A stretch of 64,000 nt of DNA from Nereocystis luetkeana (taxonomy: Eukaryota; Sar; Phaeophyceae; Laminariales; Laminariaceae): NCBI GenBank assembly GCA_031213475.1, contig JARUPZ010000018.1, positions 9,628,894-9,692,893 on the forward strand. Reading direction: 5' to 3'. The number at the start of each line of letters is the position of its first letter. The stretch's first letter is position 1. The notes below the pieces were generated by a model. The model saw nothing but the letters and a program-made list of their open reading frames with translations, was not told the DNA's origin and ran no database searches. This document shows positions 55,194-64,000 of the stretch, piece after piece. Position numbers and translations under genes: made by a program.

Positions 55194-55545
55194 TATTCAA
55201 GGTGTATCACTATTATTCTTAAGTTAGGTGGTACTTTTGTATGCATAATAACTTTGTTTTCGTCAGGAGGAGCTTCGCAGACGAAGGCTGAGAGACTCAA
55301 CGCCCCATATTCGGCCAACACAAGACGTGGTGGGGGACAGCGAGAACCGCCTGCTCGATATAGGAAAACCTGGCAAGGGATGCTATGTACGTGCACGCCC
55401 CACCCTGAGTCACTCACACCACTATCTCTCAGTCAGGCTCGGGGTTGCCTTGAGTATAGGCGGGGACGCTGCCCGTTCACAAGAAGAAGGTACCACCCGG
55501 AATCATACTCATACGAGCACACGTCCTGGTGTACGACATCAAGAA

Positions 55546-55582
<37 letters not shown>

Positions 55583-55593
55583 TATACACATAC
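55194..55593. other. unassigned sequence with (CAT)n
   Basis: A (CAT)n microsatellite runs from 55546 to 55582. Otherwise nothing recognised. Confidence 0.5.
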
Positions 55594-55704
55594 TATTGCG
55601 GGGGACCATGGTAAATAGGACCTACGGCACACACAACAACCCATATATTTCCCCCATGTTTACTCGCATTAATTTGGTCCTATCTACTATGGCCCCCCGT
55701 AATA
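55594..55704 (-). mobile_element. MITE A, copy 14
   Basis: TATTGCGGGGGACCATGG and CCCCCCGTAATA ends. Confidence 0.9.
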
Positions 55705-55736
55705 CCTGACGGGGATTGGACATTATAATATTATTT

Positions 55737-55920
55737 CTCTTGCCATCCGACAATGTGCAGCATGGTCTTCAACGTTGATCACTCGTAATTTTCCCGAAAG
55801 AAGAAAGCCTCAGGACAAACAAAAGGAAACCCATGCACCAAGTCTACCTCACTTCTGTACCAACTTTAGGCTTGTCTACTCTCCGTTTGCTGTTCTTGCT
55901 CCTTCCTTCTCATTACATGA
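55737..55920 (+). mobile_element. element H, left-end fragment
   Basis: CTTGCCATCCGACAATGTGC, GCATGGTCTTCAACGTTGAT and later CCATGCACCAAGTCTACC match 22327-22520. Confidence 0.65.
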
Positions 55921-55934
55921 TACCAGCTATTGAT

Positions 55935-56043
55935 TACTACGGGGGACCATATTAAATAGGACCTACGGTACACACAAAAACCTATACATTTACCTATTTT
56001 TACTAACCATATTTGGTCCTATTTACTATGGTCCCCCGTAATA
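55935..56043 (-). mobile_element. MITE A, copy 15
   Basis: TACTACGGGGGACCATATTA and GGTCCCCCGTAATA ends; the left terminus is slightly altered. Confidence 0.9.
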
Positions 56044-56298
56044 GGTAGCTTTTTCCAAAAGAGGGGCACGGCATGATACCTGTTGTAGGAGACATGCATA
56101 GCACACGGTAGGGAGGTAGATAACTCGTGCGCGTGTTCTTCGACATGAAACCGTTATGTCTACTCGTCGACATCGATATACGTACCATGTGTACATACTA
56201 TCTTGCGGAGGCGGGTGCTTCCTGTATGCATACCCGTGTAGACCAAGAATAATAATAATAGACTTGAGGAGCAGAAAGAAGAGGCGAAAATCAGCACA

Positions 56299-56492
56299 TT
56301 TTTTTATTTATTTTTGGTCATCCCTTTTATTATCTTCGCCCATCTTCTTCTCTCTCTCCTCCCAACTCGTAACTCAGATCCGGGGTCACATAGCAGGCTC
56401 TTCTCCCCCCTTCCCGCTACGGTACGTGCCTTCATTTTTATCGCGAGAAGATTTCAGCCTTTTCTTCCCTCGTCGACTCGCATCGAATTGTG
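56299..56492 (-). mobile_element. retroposon G, near full copy
   Basis: Differs from the copy at 47176-47378 by only a few bases over about 170. Confidence 0.82.
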
Positions 56493-56887
56493 CCTACCCA
56501 TGTATACATGTGGACGTACCTCAAGTACAACATATTTTATAATATGTATACATATATTATCCGTCGCTGAAATGAGAACGAGACACATCGGACTCAATGA
56601 AACCTAAAGGACTAGAAAGAACGGGAACGAGGAGCCCGCCCCCCCCTTCGAAGTCTTGGCCGCATGTGTGGACGGCTGGGTGTCGTCGCTTGCCATTGTA
56701 TTCGCGTTCGAACGCATCACATCATCATCACCATCTTCGGCGATGCGACAAGAACAATAATAGCTTGTTGCAGCTTCTGTACTGGCATATCAAACTTGGA
56801 ATTTTTTTTCTACATGCCAATCACTAACAGTAGAAGAGCTGTCTGTGAGCCGGATGACTGCTAAAGAGAAGTCGTCAGCTAGCTACT
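56493..56887. other. unassigned sequence
   Basis: Nothing recognised. Confidence 0.4.
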
Positions 56888-56997
56888 GTTCCGGGGGGGG
56901 GCATAGTAAATAAGACCTATGGTACACACAAAGACCTATATATTAACCTATTTTTACTAACAGTATTTGGTCCTATTTACTATGGTCCCCCGTAACA
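56888..56997 (-). mobile_element. MITE A, copy 16
   Basis: Worn left end (GTTCCGGGGGGGGGCATAG); right end CCCCCGTAACA. Confidence 0.85.
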
Positions 56998-57035
56998 GTA
57001 AGACTTGACCCCTATGAGACGCACCCGATTAATAA

Positions 57036-57200
57036 GCCGCCCGTCAACGAGGGGAGAACGGGCTGAACTTTTTTCGAGGAAACAAAACCACGGTACGTAC
57101 CGCGTTGGGGAGAGCGGGGGGGGGGGGCGCCTGCATTATCACCCCGGATCTGACTTACGGATAGGGAAGAGGAAAAATAAGAACAAAATTAGATTTTTAA
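57036..57200 (+). mobile_element. retroposon G, diverged copy
   Basis: GCCCGTCAACGAGGGGAGAA, GGTACGTACCGCG, a G13 run, then CACCCCGGATCTGACTTACG. Confidence 0.6.
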
Positions 57201-57269
57201 GACGGAAAAATACAACAATAAATAAGTAAAGCGTGAGTGCGACAATATTGTCTAGCGTCTCTATTATAG

Positions 57270-57763
57270 AGGGGGGGGGGGTGCTACAATGCTGGGACGG
57301 AGCATGGCGGGTTTTCACCGACGAGGTAGGCACTGCTTGCTTGCACCAAGCGTGAAGCGCCGCGAGGTGTCCGGCGAGTCGCATGAAGGGCGAGCTGCAT
57401 CCTACCAAGAACCGCTTGCGAGGCGGACTTACTTGCACATGGATGGGTGAAAGCTCCAACGATTTGATTAAATTTCCGGTGTGGCCACTTCCCAGGGACA
57501 GCAATGAGAGTGCAATGTAACTGGCCTCTTGGTTGGTATGACCATTCTCCTGGTGCGAAGCTACGGTTCTCCACCCCACGCAAAATGATCCGGCTCAACC
57601 ACCATGACAGCCGTGATCGACCGTCAAGAAAAAGAGGAAAGAAAAAACAAAAATACGGTACCCTGGTTGTCTACTGTAGCTCAGGCAGTGAGCGGCATGT
57701 TTTGCAAGTAAGTGTCGCTGCCAACCGACGCCAACCCAGCCTATATAACCCTGACCTAGTATC
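57270..57763 (-). mobile_element. element I, near full-length copy
   Basis: Lacks the last ~60 tail bases and begins at a G11 run with GCTACAATGCTGGGACGGAG. The far end is GTAGCTCAGGCAGTGAGCGG, then CCAACCCAGCCTATATAAC. Confidence 0.8.
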
Positions 57764-58090
57764 GGGGGGGGGGAGAGGGGGAGAGGGTGTACTCATTATC
57801 ATGCATGGCCGTAATCTCATATATATGGGGTTTTCACCGACCACGCAGACATTGCTTGCACCAAGCGCGTAGGGTGGTGAGGTGCTGGGCAAGTCGCATG
57901 CAAGGTGAGCTGCTTCTCACTAAGAGCCGCTTGTGAGGCGGGCTTGTGCTTATGGATGACAGCTTTAATGAGTTAATTGAATTTTCGGTGTGGCCGCTTC
58001 CAGAGACAGCAATGGGAGCACCATGTAACTGCCTCTTGGAGGCCTTGCCATGAACACTACGTGATGCGACCAATTCCCTTGTGCGGAGTC
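57764..58090 (-). mobile_element. element I, partial copy in head-to-tail tandem
   Basis: Its G-rich tail starts where the previous copy ends. It extends to CACTACGTGATGCGACC (empty site) and CTTGTGCGGAG. Confidence 0.8.
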
Positions 58091-58127
58091 AATATTATCT
58101 CCCTCGCGGGGGGGGGTGGGCATATGT

Positions 58128-58180
58128 AATAAGAATCAGAACCGACGATGGACCGAAAAATCACACTAGCTCGTTATGTT
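58128..58180. mobile_element. TIR element C, fragment
   Basis: CAGAACCGACGATGG and AGCTCGTTATGTTTA match the core of 25222-25303. Confidence 0.45.
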
Positions 58181-58213
58181 TACGGGCTACAACAGTTGGC
58201 CTTGCTTACCATG

Positions 58214-58307
58214 TTATGTTAGGACCCCAGTCCCGTCTTGGGGACAAACTACTTATAATTTGAGTGCTTTGTCCCCACGTATGGGACTGCGGTGCTAAAA
58301 GGGTTAA
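58214..58307. mobile_element. MITE B, copy 12
   Basis: GGACCCCAGTCCCGTCTTGG and mirror; right end CTAAAAGGGTTAA. Confidence 0.85.
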
Positions 58308-58400
58308 CTATACCCCTACCCAAGCAATCGTCGCCAGGAGCAGACCGTAGCAGTAGCACGGTGACGCCTGCGGGGGGGGACAGCAATCAAGACCACCTCT

Positions 58401-58473
58401 GCTTAGTAAAAATACTGAAACACGTAGGTTTTTGTGTGCACAATGGGTCCTGATTACTATGGTCGTCATTAAT
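58401..58473 (+). mobile_element. MITE A, right-half fragment (copy 22)
   Basis: AGTAAAAATACTGAAACACG, TAGGTTTTTGTGTGCAC, then GGTCCTGATTACTATGGTCG; the left half is missing. Confidence 0.7.
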
Positions 58474-58479
58474 AGCACC

Positions 58480-58574
58480 TTGACCCTTTCAGGACTGAGT
58501 CCCGTTTTGGGGACAAAACACTTGGAATTAGAGTGGCTCGTCCCCAAAACGAGACTGCGGTCCTACAAGGGTGA
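58480..58574. mobile_element. MITE B, copy 13
   Basis: TTGACCCTTTCAGGACTG and CGGTCCTACAAGGGTGAA ends; arms well paired. Confidence 0.85.
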
Positions 58575-58639
58575 ACGACCTTCTGAGGCTCCTGACTCGA
58601 TTGTAGTACAAGAGCTCTGTACCTCGGACTGATGGTATG

Positions 58640-58935
58640 ATGATCTAGATCATCGGTTCCCACAGTTCATGATCTGTAGATGATCTATAGATTTTTCAGA
58701 GCAGAGATACCCCTGATCTGTTTGATCTATTACGGGGAACCATAGTAAATAGGACCTACGGTAAACACAAAAACCTATGTATTTGCCTATTTTTACTGAC
58801 AATATTTGGTCTTATTTACTGTGATCCCCCGGAGTACTGTACGTAGCCGTGAATATATCCTATTAATACATTATCTACAGAAGTGGCACACATTTCCTGG
58901 GTTGGATCTGTGTCATGCAGACCCTGCACTGCACC
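58640..58935. repeat. repeat D, copy split by MITE A
   Basis: TGATCTAGATCATC and TCATGATCTGTAGATGATCT lie left of MITE A copy 17, and TTTCCTGGGTTGGATCTG with CAGACCCTGCAC lies right of it, the order seen at 63640-63836. Confidence 0.6.
58728..58836 (-). mobile_element. MITE A, copy 17
   Basis: TATTACGGGGAACCATAG at the left, worn GATCCCCCGGAGTA at the right; inserted in repeat D. Confidence 0.88.
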
Positions 58936-59064
58936 TATTACGGGGGACCATAGTTAATAGGACCAAATATTGGTAGTAAAAATGGTTAAATATATACCAG
59001 TACTTGGTACCAGGTAGGTTTTTATGTGTACCATAGGTCCTATTAACTATGGTCCCCCGTAGTA
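58936..59064 (+). mobile_element. MITE A, copy 18
   Basis: The longest complete copy. The centre holds three TA-separated units in a row (CCAGTA, CTTGGTA, CCAGGTA). Confidence 0.93.
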
Positions 59065-60852
59065 GTATCGGCCAACGCCCCAATGGGTATAGGGTGGATG
59101 GACCGTAACTGGACCAAGTTCGGCGGGAAGGCCTCATAGCCCAGGTTTTCGTCAGTGGGTGAGCTCTCCCTCTCTCACTACCCGGAGGAGACGACTCTCC
59201 CGGGTGGCTATCTCCACCCCACCTGCCCTTCTCGGGGGTCGGTCAGTCAGGTCGGGTCAACGTGCCCAAGCGCCAGTGGTAACAGCAGCCTGCTCTCTCT
59301 GATGTTGCAATGGGAGCTACTATGGGTTAAATTGACACACGACACGAAGTTGGAACGTGGAAGTGTGGTGAGCTCAAGCTTTATTTTTACCAATCCGCTG
59401 GAGGATAAAAAAGATCCAAAAGAAAAAACATACTGGTAACGCCTCCTGTGGATGACAGATCTGTCCGGGGAACCCTCCTCAATCTTGTATAACGAAGTGT
59501 ATACCTGGTATATATATAGGTAAAATCACGAATAATGTTGTACGTACACTAAGGACATTCCGACGAGTATTTAGGGTTCTTCACCCTTTTAGGACCGCAG
59601 TCCCGTTTGGAGGATAAAATACTCGCAAAAATTAGAGTAGTTTGTCCCCCAAAAAACGGAATTGAATAAATGCGAGAAGGGCTTGTTTTTAGCCCGGCCA
59701 GTCAGAAAGGAAAAAAGGTTTGGGCGAAAAATTATTACCCCTGCCCCCGCCATGACCCCGTCAGCCTGGGTTGGGCTGCTTCGGGCTGCTGATGCCTCTG
59801 CAATCATCACTTTTTCTTGGACGTGGTTAGTTATCCACCTCTCGAATCTCAACGGGTTGAAACATACTCTTGGGGACTTCGGAGGGAGAAAAACTGACGC
59901 AAAAAAAGGGGCGATGCCAGTCAGTCAGCAACGGAAACAACTGCGTATGATTGGGGGGGGCGGGGGGGGGGGGGGGGGGGGGGTGACACAAATTAATGTC
60001 CGCGGAGTTGCAATGCAAGGAGGTCGTACGGCGCGGCTCGGCACAGCGCGGGCGCGACATGACTCTGCCCGGATACTGCTGGGCGTTGACGGCACAATGT
60101 GGTTGAAAACATCGAAGCTATACCAACCATTGTTGTTTCGGTCGCACTTTTCAGAAACACGCCTTCGAGAGGATAAGGTGCTCTCTCCGTCAACGGCCAA
60201 TAATCCATTTTCTCGGGAGGCGGCGCCGATATAATAGCGCAGGGGGAGGGCCGAGGCAGGCGCTTCAAGCGGACAATACGATGGTAGGGTAGCATATATA
60301 TGTACGAGTGGTGAACGTTCATCATGTATGTGCTGTAAAGTAAATGCATGCGCCTATATACATACCAGGTACACGAGTATGTGTATGAATACTTGGTAGG
60401 TGGGTTTATAGCATAACATCAACTGCCTGGTACTACGGTAGTACGTACGGTTGTTTCCCGACGGCAAGAAAAAAAAACAAGCCACTGTTCCGTGTGCTCT
60501 CTCGTCGGGTAATCAATCAATAACGCAAGAATTAAGTGCTGGCTGGCGCACTTCTTCTGCGACCCCCCACGACACCACTAGGAGAGAAACTCCTGGACAC
60601 AAGAACAACCACATGCACACATACCGGCGCACAAGGAATGGCCCGTGATGGCTTCTTCTCCTCCGAACAGCGAGTTCTTGCGGTCTCTTCATCTATCGGG
60701 CTATGCTATCAAGACATCAACGACTATCGCCTCAATGTCAGCTGGTGGGGAACACTCATTGCGCTCAACTTGAAACGCCGCCCTCTTGCGCCTGAGAGAG
60801 TTGCTCCAACTCTCCCTAGCCCCCTACTTTCGGTGCGGTCACCATTATTAAT
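59065..60852. other. unassigned sequence
   Basis: No gene supported. A half MITE B lies at 59579-59665 and a G-rich run at about 59945-59982. The + frame 59662-60234 runs through the G run and has no family motif. Confidence 0.4.
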
Positions 60853-60968
60853 AGGAGTAGGAACTGTGCTCCGCCTAGAGAGGGAGATGCGTGGTCAATC
60901 ATTAATGGCCAAATGACTATACGGCAGGCAACAAGTGTGAGTACCCCCCCCCCCCGCCCCCTCCACCC
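60853..60968 (+). mobile_element. LINE J 3' tail, ending in poly-C
   Basis: AGGAGTAGGAACTGTGCTCC, GATGCGTGGTCAATC, GTGAGTACC then a C-rich tail. Confidence 0.78.
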
Positions 60969-61076
60969 GCGCTCGATCTCCAACCTCCTGGGAAGAAGTA
61001 GGCTACAACAGGGTACATTACATGCAGGCTGCTTGCAGGCATCTTCTTGCGAACAACTATTAATACTCCGGGTAAT

Positions 61077-61822
61077 AATTATTATTAGGCTTGCCATCCG
61101 ACAATCAATGTGCAGCATGAGCTTCCACGCTGATCGAATCAAAACATTCCTGAAAGAATAAATCTCCGTATGTATGCTAGCAATAATTGTAGGGAGAGTA
61201 GAGGACCGCCGACAACACTCAAAAACTCAAAGCCACAGACACTCAACTGAACGGTGCAATCAATCAGTCAAAAACCGCTGAGAAGAAGACATCTATGCAA
61301 TCTTCAGACAATAATAGGAACGACCTCTCCGAGGAGACATCTGACAATCAGGGCAATACACAAGGCCAACACCGAGAAGACACAACGAGGCATCTCTACA
61401 CGAATGACGGTGCGTTCTACTGTAGAGGTTGCAATTTTTTTGTCTTGTAAGGCAAATATTTCTGACTGATGGGGGGGCTCCTCTACCCTTCTACGGCTAC
61501 CGTGCCGGTTTGGGGACAAACTACTCAGAATTAGAGTGGTTTGTCCCCCAGAAGGGGACTGCGGTCGTAACAGAAATACCCAATAAGGCATGTATGTATG
61601 TGCTGGGGTCCTAAAAGGCTTAAGGAGGGGAGTGGTCGTTTTTTGGTGGATGAGATGAAGGGATGTTGGTTGTAGTAGTCTTCATGAGCGTCACATCAGT
61701 TTTGATTTGTCGTAGGATACTGCCGCGCTTTTGGTCTGGAGAGTTCTTCACTTTCTGTTATTATAGTCGTTTACTAGAACAACACTACACATTGTCGGAT
61801 GGCAAGCATAACAATAATAATT
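61077..61822 (+). mobile_element. element H, complete with terminal inverted repeats
   Basis: TTATTATTAGGCTTGCCATC with CGACAAT at the left mirrors ATTGTCGGATGGCAAGC with ATAACAATAATAA at the right, about 30 bp. The interior has no transposase and contains a MITE B. It is a non-autonomous DNA transposon about 745 bp long. Confidence 0.75.
61483..61622. mobile_element. MITE B, copy inside element H
   Basis: CGTGCCGGTTTGGGGACAAA and CCCAGAAGGGGACTGCGG form the arms. An extra ~40 bases separate them from GGTCCTAAAAGGCTTAA. Confidence 0.65.
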
Positions 61823-61830
61823 TTTTACCT

Positions 61831-62135
61831 TACCAGGTATGTTTCGCGCTGTAGACCTACGTAGTAGGCGATGAGGTGTCCCCTCAAAACGAGACAGCCG
61901 TTCTAGCAGAATCACCCAACACTACTGTAAGGCACACCCAATAAGGCATGTATGTGCCTTACCAGGTATTATGTTCTACCTTCTGTTTCGCGCTGTAGAC
62001 CTCTACTACTAGGCGATGAGTTGTCCACTCAAAACGGGACTGCCATTTCTAACAGAAATACCAAGTAAGGTTATATGGCTTATCATTTTTCACCTCATGT
62101 TTCGCGCAGTAGACCTAGGCGATGAGATATACCCC
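61831..62135. repeat. ~130-bp tandem triplication
   Basis: Units run from TGTTTCGCGCTGTAGACC through TAGGCGATGAG to CTCAAAACGGGACTGCC-like MITE B half arms. The third unit is cut short. Confidence 0.75.
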
Positions 62136-62259
62136 ATCGGGGTATAACCCTCTCCCTTCAGACGCCGGAGGAGAAAACATAACATTAAAAAGTGACCGAT
62201 ATGATCACAGCAACCATTGTGGCTACTACTGCGTGATTGAAGCATGATGATGCAAAAAC

Positions 62260-62385
62260 TATTACGGGGAACCCTAGTAAACAGGACCTACGGTACCCAC
62301 AAAAACCTGTACCTACCTGGTATATTTCCCTATTTTTCCTAACAACATTGATATTTGGTCCTATTTACTATGGCCCCCCGTTACA
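62260..62385 (-). mobile_element. MITE A, copy 19
   Basis: TATTACGGGGAACCCTAG at the left; right end CCCCCCGTTACA. The centre carries GTACCTACCTGG, and a further GATATT duplication is present. Confidence 0.87.
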
Positions 62386-62635
62386 ATGCCCCCCAGTAAC
62401 ACCACTAGGAGTCGTACTGTACGGGTGCAATGACACGGTCCTACCCGTCAGACACGCACCGAGACGGTCAGGTCGGCCAAGGGAAAACGTGCACCGGTTA
62501 AGGGCGCGGATCCGAGTGTTTTTCGCACTTGAACCTCTACCGTAGCAGGAGTTTGGCGCCAGTCGAGGAAAAAAACGTGGGAAATTGCCGTCACGTCAGT
62601 CAAGGGGTGAAAGTGCCGTCTCGGCGCACCTTTGC
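62386..62635. other. unassigned sequence
   Basis: Nothing recognised. Confidence 0.4.
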
Positions 62636-62754
62636 TGTTACGGGGGGCCATAGTAAACAGGACCTACGGTAGACACAAAAACCTACATTCGTGTATATAT
62701 TTTGCTATTTTTACTAACAAAATTTTGTCCTATTTACTATGCCCCCCCGTAATA
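62636..62754 (-). mobile_element. MITE A, copy 20
   Basis: TGTTACGGGGGGCCATAG and CCCCCCCGTAATA ends. The centre carries CATTCGTGTA. Confidence 0.9.
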
Positions 62755-62812
62755 GTGCTGATGCCGTACTGGTGGGCGCCTACGCTATTCCTTACAAGGG
62801 CTCCCAGAGGGG

Positions 62813-62926
62813 ATAACCCTTATAGGACTGTTAGGACTGCAGTCTCGTTTTGGGGACAAAGTACTCCGAATTTGACTGGTTTGCCTCGGAAACGGGACTG
62901 CAGCACTACTATTAATAAAAGGGTTT
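62813..62926. mobile_element. MITE B, copy 15
   Basis: The left end has a duplicated GGACTGTTA; CTATTAATA is inserted in the right arm. Confidence 0.8.
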
Positions 62927-63469
62927 CAAGTGTGCAATTTTTGCAATACCAGCTTTTTTTGGGCGGGGGGGGTGTAGAGCTGCTCTCGAGTGAAAAAAGC
63001 CTACTGGTACACCGCAGCATGCGTCGCTATCTGCAGCTGCTGCCTTTTTCCATCTCCCAGATCAGATGCTTTCCTGCGTCGAAAGGCAGCCTTCCCGCGC
63101 GGAAAGCTGGAACCATGACATACCAGGTATGTACCAGGTATGTATGCCGTCCTCTCCTCTCCTCTACCAATACTCTACTGGGTGGCACCTTCCAGTCAGT
63201 GCCATGTATTACAAGGATTACCCTGGGCTGGGTATTCGATCGATATTTTACCCCTACTTATAGCTCAGCAGGTACTACCTTTACGCACGCATGTAAATTT
63301 CAAGCCAGGAAAATCCCCAAAAAAACAAGAAAAAAAAACGCGGGCTGCGCAGGAAACCCCTTTTTCCTCTACTACTGTATGTATGTGCCCGGTATCGCTC
63401 TGGACGGAAGTGTTGTAAGGACCGCTGGTGCATAAAAGACCAATAGGAATGTTTCACTGCTCGGACATA
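62927..63469. other. unassigned sequence
   Basis: Nothing recognised besides two TACCAGGTA words at 63121 and 63132. Confidence 0.4.
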
Positions 63470-63590
63470 TCATGTACAGATCATGTACAGATCATGTACA
63501 GATCAACTATATATCATCTTCAGATTCTCTACAGATCATCTACAGATCATCTACAGATTATTCTCACTAAGTTTACTTCGTGATCTAGAT
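63470..63590. repeat. 11-12 bp tandem array
   Basis: TCATGTACAGA followed by TCATCTACAGAT units; part of the repeat D family. Confidence 0.8.
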
Positions 63591-63639
63591 ATTTCAAGCC
63601 AGATATATATATATATATATAGAGATAGAGGCCTGGTCT

Positions 63640-63836
63640 GTATGATCTGTATGATCTAGCTCATGTAGCCGGGTGGGAGCTGTACAATCTTCACAACAAG
63701 ATGTAGCACAAGTTTCCTGGGTTAGATATATATGTACTACACAGATCCTGCACAGCTCCTCGTATTGGCAGGTCGGGAACTAGATGATCTATCTGTAGAT
63801 GATATTTTCGAGCTGTTGAGTGTTTGTGGTTATGAG
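63640..63836. repeat. repeat D, copy 2
   Basis: CTGTATGATCTGTATGATCT, GCTCATGTAGCCGGGTGGG, CCTGGGTTAGATATA and AGATGATCTATCTGTAGATG follow the same order as 4100-4440. Confidence 0.7.
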
Positions 63837-63839
63837 TGA

Positions 63840-64000
63840 TCGACGTTGAACCCCATGCTGCCAAACGCAACCTAACCACAATCGAACATCACGATAACAT
63901 ACAGAAGGGATATACGAGTACGAAGTAAGGCAAGACTTGGTGCATCATGACCTCTTTTTTCTGGTTGCCCTTGTTGGTTTTTCCTTCTTTCGGGTAGGTA
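63840..64000 (-). mobile_element. element H, fragment running off the window
   Basis: On the minus strand, GATGCACCAAGTCTTGCC and GCATGGGGTTCAACGTCGAT match the left part of H with several changes. Confidence 0.5.

Noticed and set aside
57674-57700. TAGCTCAGGCAGTGAGCGG in element I, resembling a tRNA A box
   Set aside because: It reads on the strand opposite the element's sense, and no B box follows; a tRNA origin of element I is not supported.
62632-63435. 267-codon + frame
   Set aside because: It crosses MITE A copy 20 and MITE B copy 15 and ends in unassigned DNA; no domain.

Overview
The window looks like nuclear DNA of a repeat-rich, intron-rich eukaryote. A photosynthetic stramenopile such as a brown alga would fit, because the genes are compact domains split by multi-kilobase introns and the exon-flanked proteins are rich in Gly, Pro, Ser and Gln runs. 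The species cannot be fixed from the sequence alone. There are no bacterial operons, CRISPR arrays or rRNA genes.

Only two host genes can be supported, both on the + strand. The first is the C-terminal end of a PP2C-type protein phosphatase: an exon at 1916-2039 and a terminal exon at 6124-6255, separated by a 4.1 kb intron full of repeats. Its 5' exons must lie left of the window or remain unrecognised. The second is a complete heat-shock-factor (HSF) type transcription factor in three exons (43013-43237, 45636-46874, 47439-48281; 768 residues), whose DNA-binding domain is cut by a 2.4 kb intron.

Almost everything else is mobile or repetitive DNA. MITE A (about 110-125 bp, TA duplication, TIR beginning TTACGGGGGACC) has 22 copies. 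MITE B (about 95 bp, TTAA duplication, CCC...GGG ends, piggyBac-like) has about 16. There is a non-LTR retrotransposon (LINE J, best copy 16913-18570, minus strand) and a shorter non-autonomous element I that shares its 3' end with J. Both end in runs of C instead of A, and one truncated I copy keeps a 13-bp target duplication. An A-tailed retroposon (G), a TIR element with several end fragments (H, best copy 61077-61822), a foldback (35477-35968), another TIR element (37183-37952), paired AT-rich MITEs (K), one Ty3/gypsy-like LTR fossil, and several satellite-like arrays complete the set.

The layout is: 0-6.3 kb, PP2C end with a repeat-filled intron and two tandem arrays; 6.3-11.6 kb, LINE/SINE tails and small arrays; 11.6-12.3 kb, LTR fossil; 12.3-16.6 kb, unassigned; 16.6-19.4 kb, LINE J and element I cluster; 19.4-30.6 kb, MITE-rich; 30.6-33.8 kb, GC-rich and unassigned; 33.8-39.3 kb, element I, foldback, TIR element and the CCATGG-rich minisatellite; 39.3-52.4 kb, HSF gene territory with no MITE A; 52.4-64 kb, MITE-, SINE- and H-rich.

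The most unusual signal is a 9-base word, TACCAGGTA (or its complement TACCTGGTA), seen about 29 times by eye where about 0.5 is expected. Comparing copies of the same element with and without it shows that it enters as a 7-base insertion duplicating TA. I propose that these are excision footprints, or minimal insertions, of an unidentified TA-targeting transposon. The palindrome TATTAATA, about 19 times, would fit as the matching scar of MITE A.
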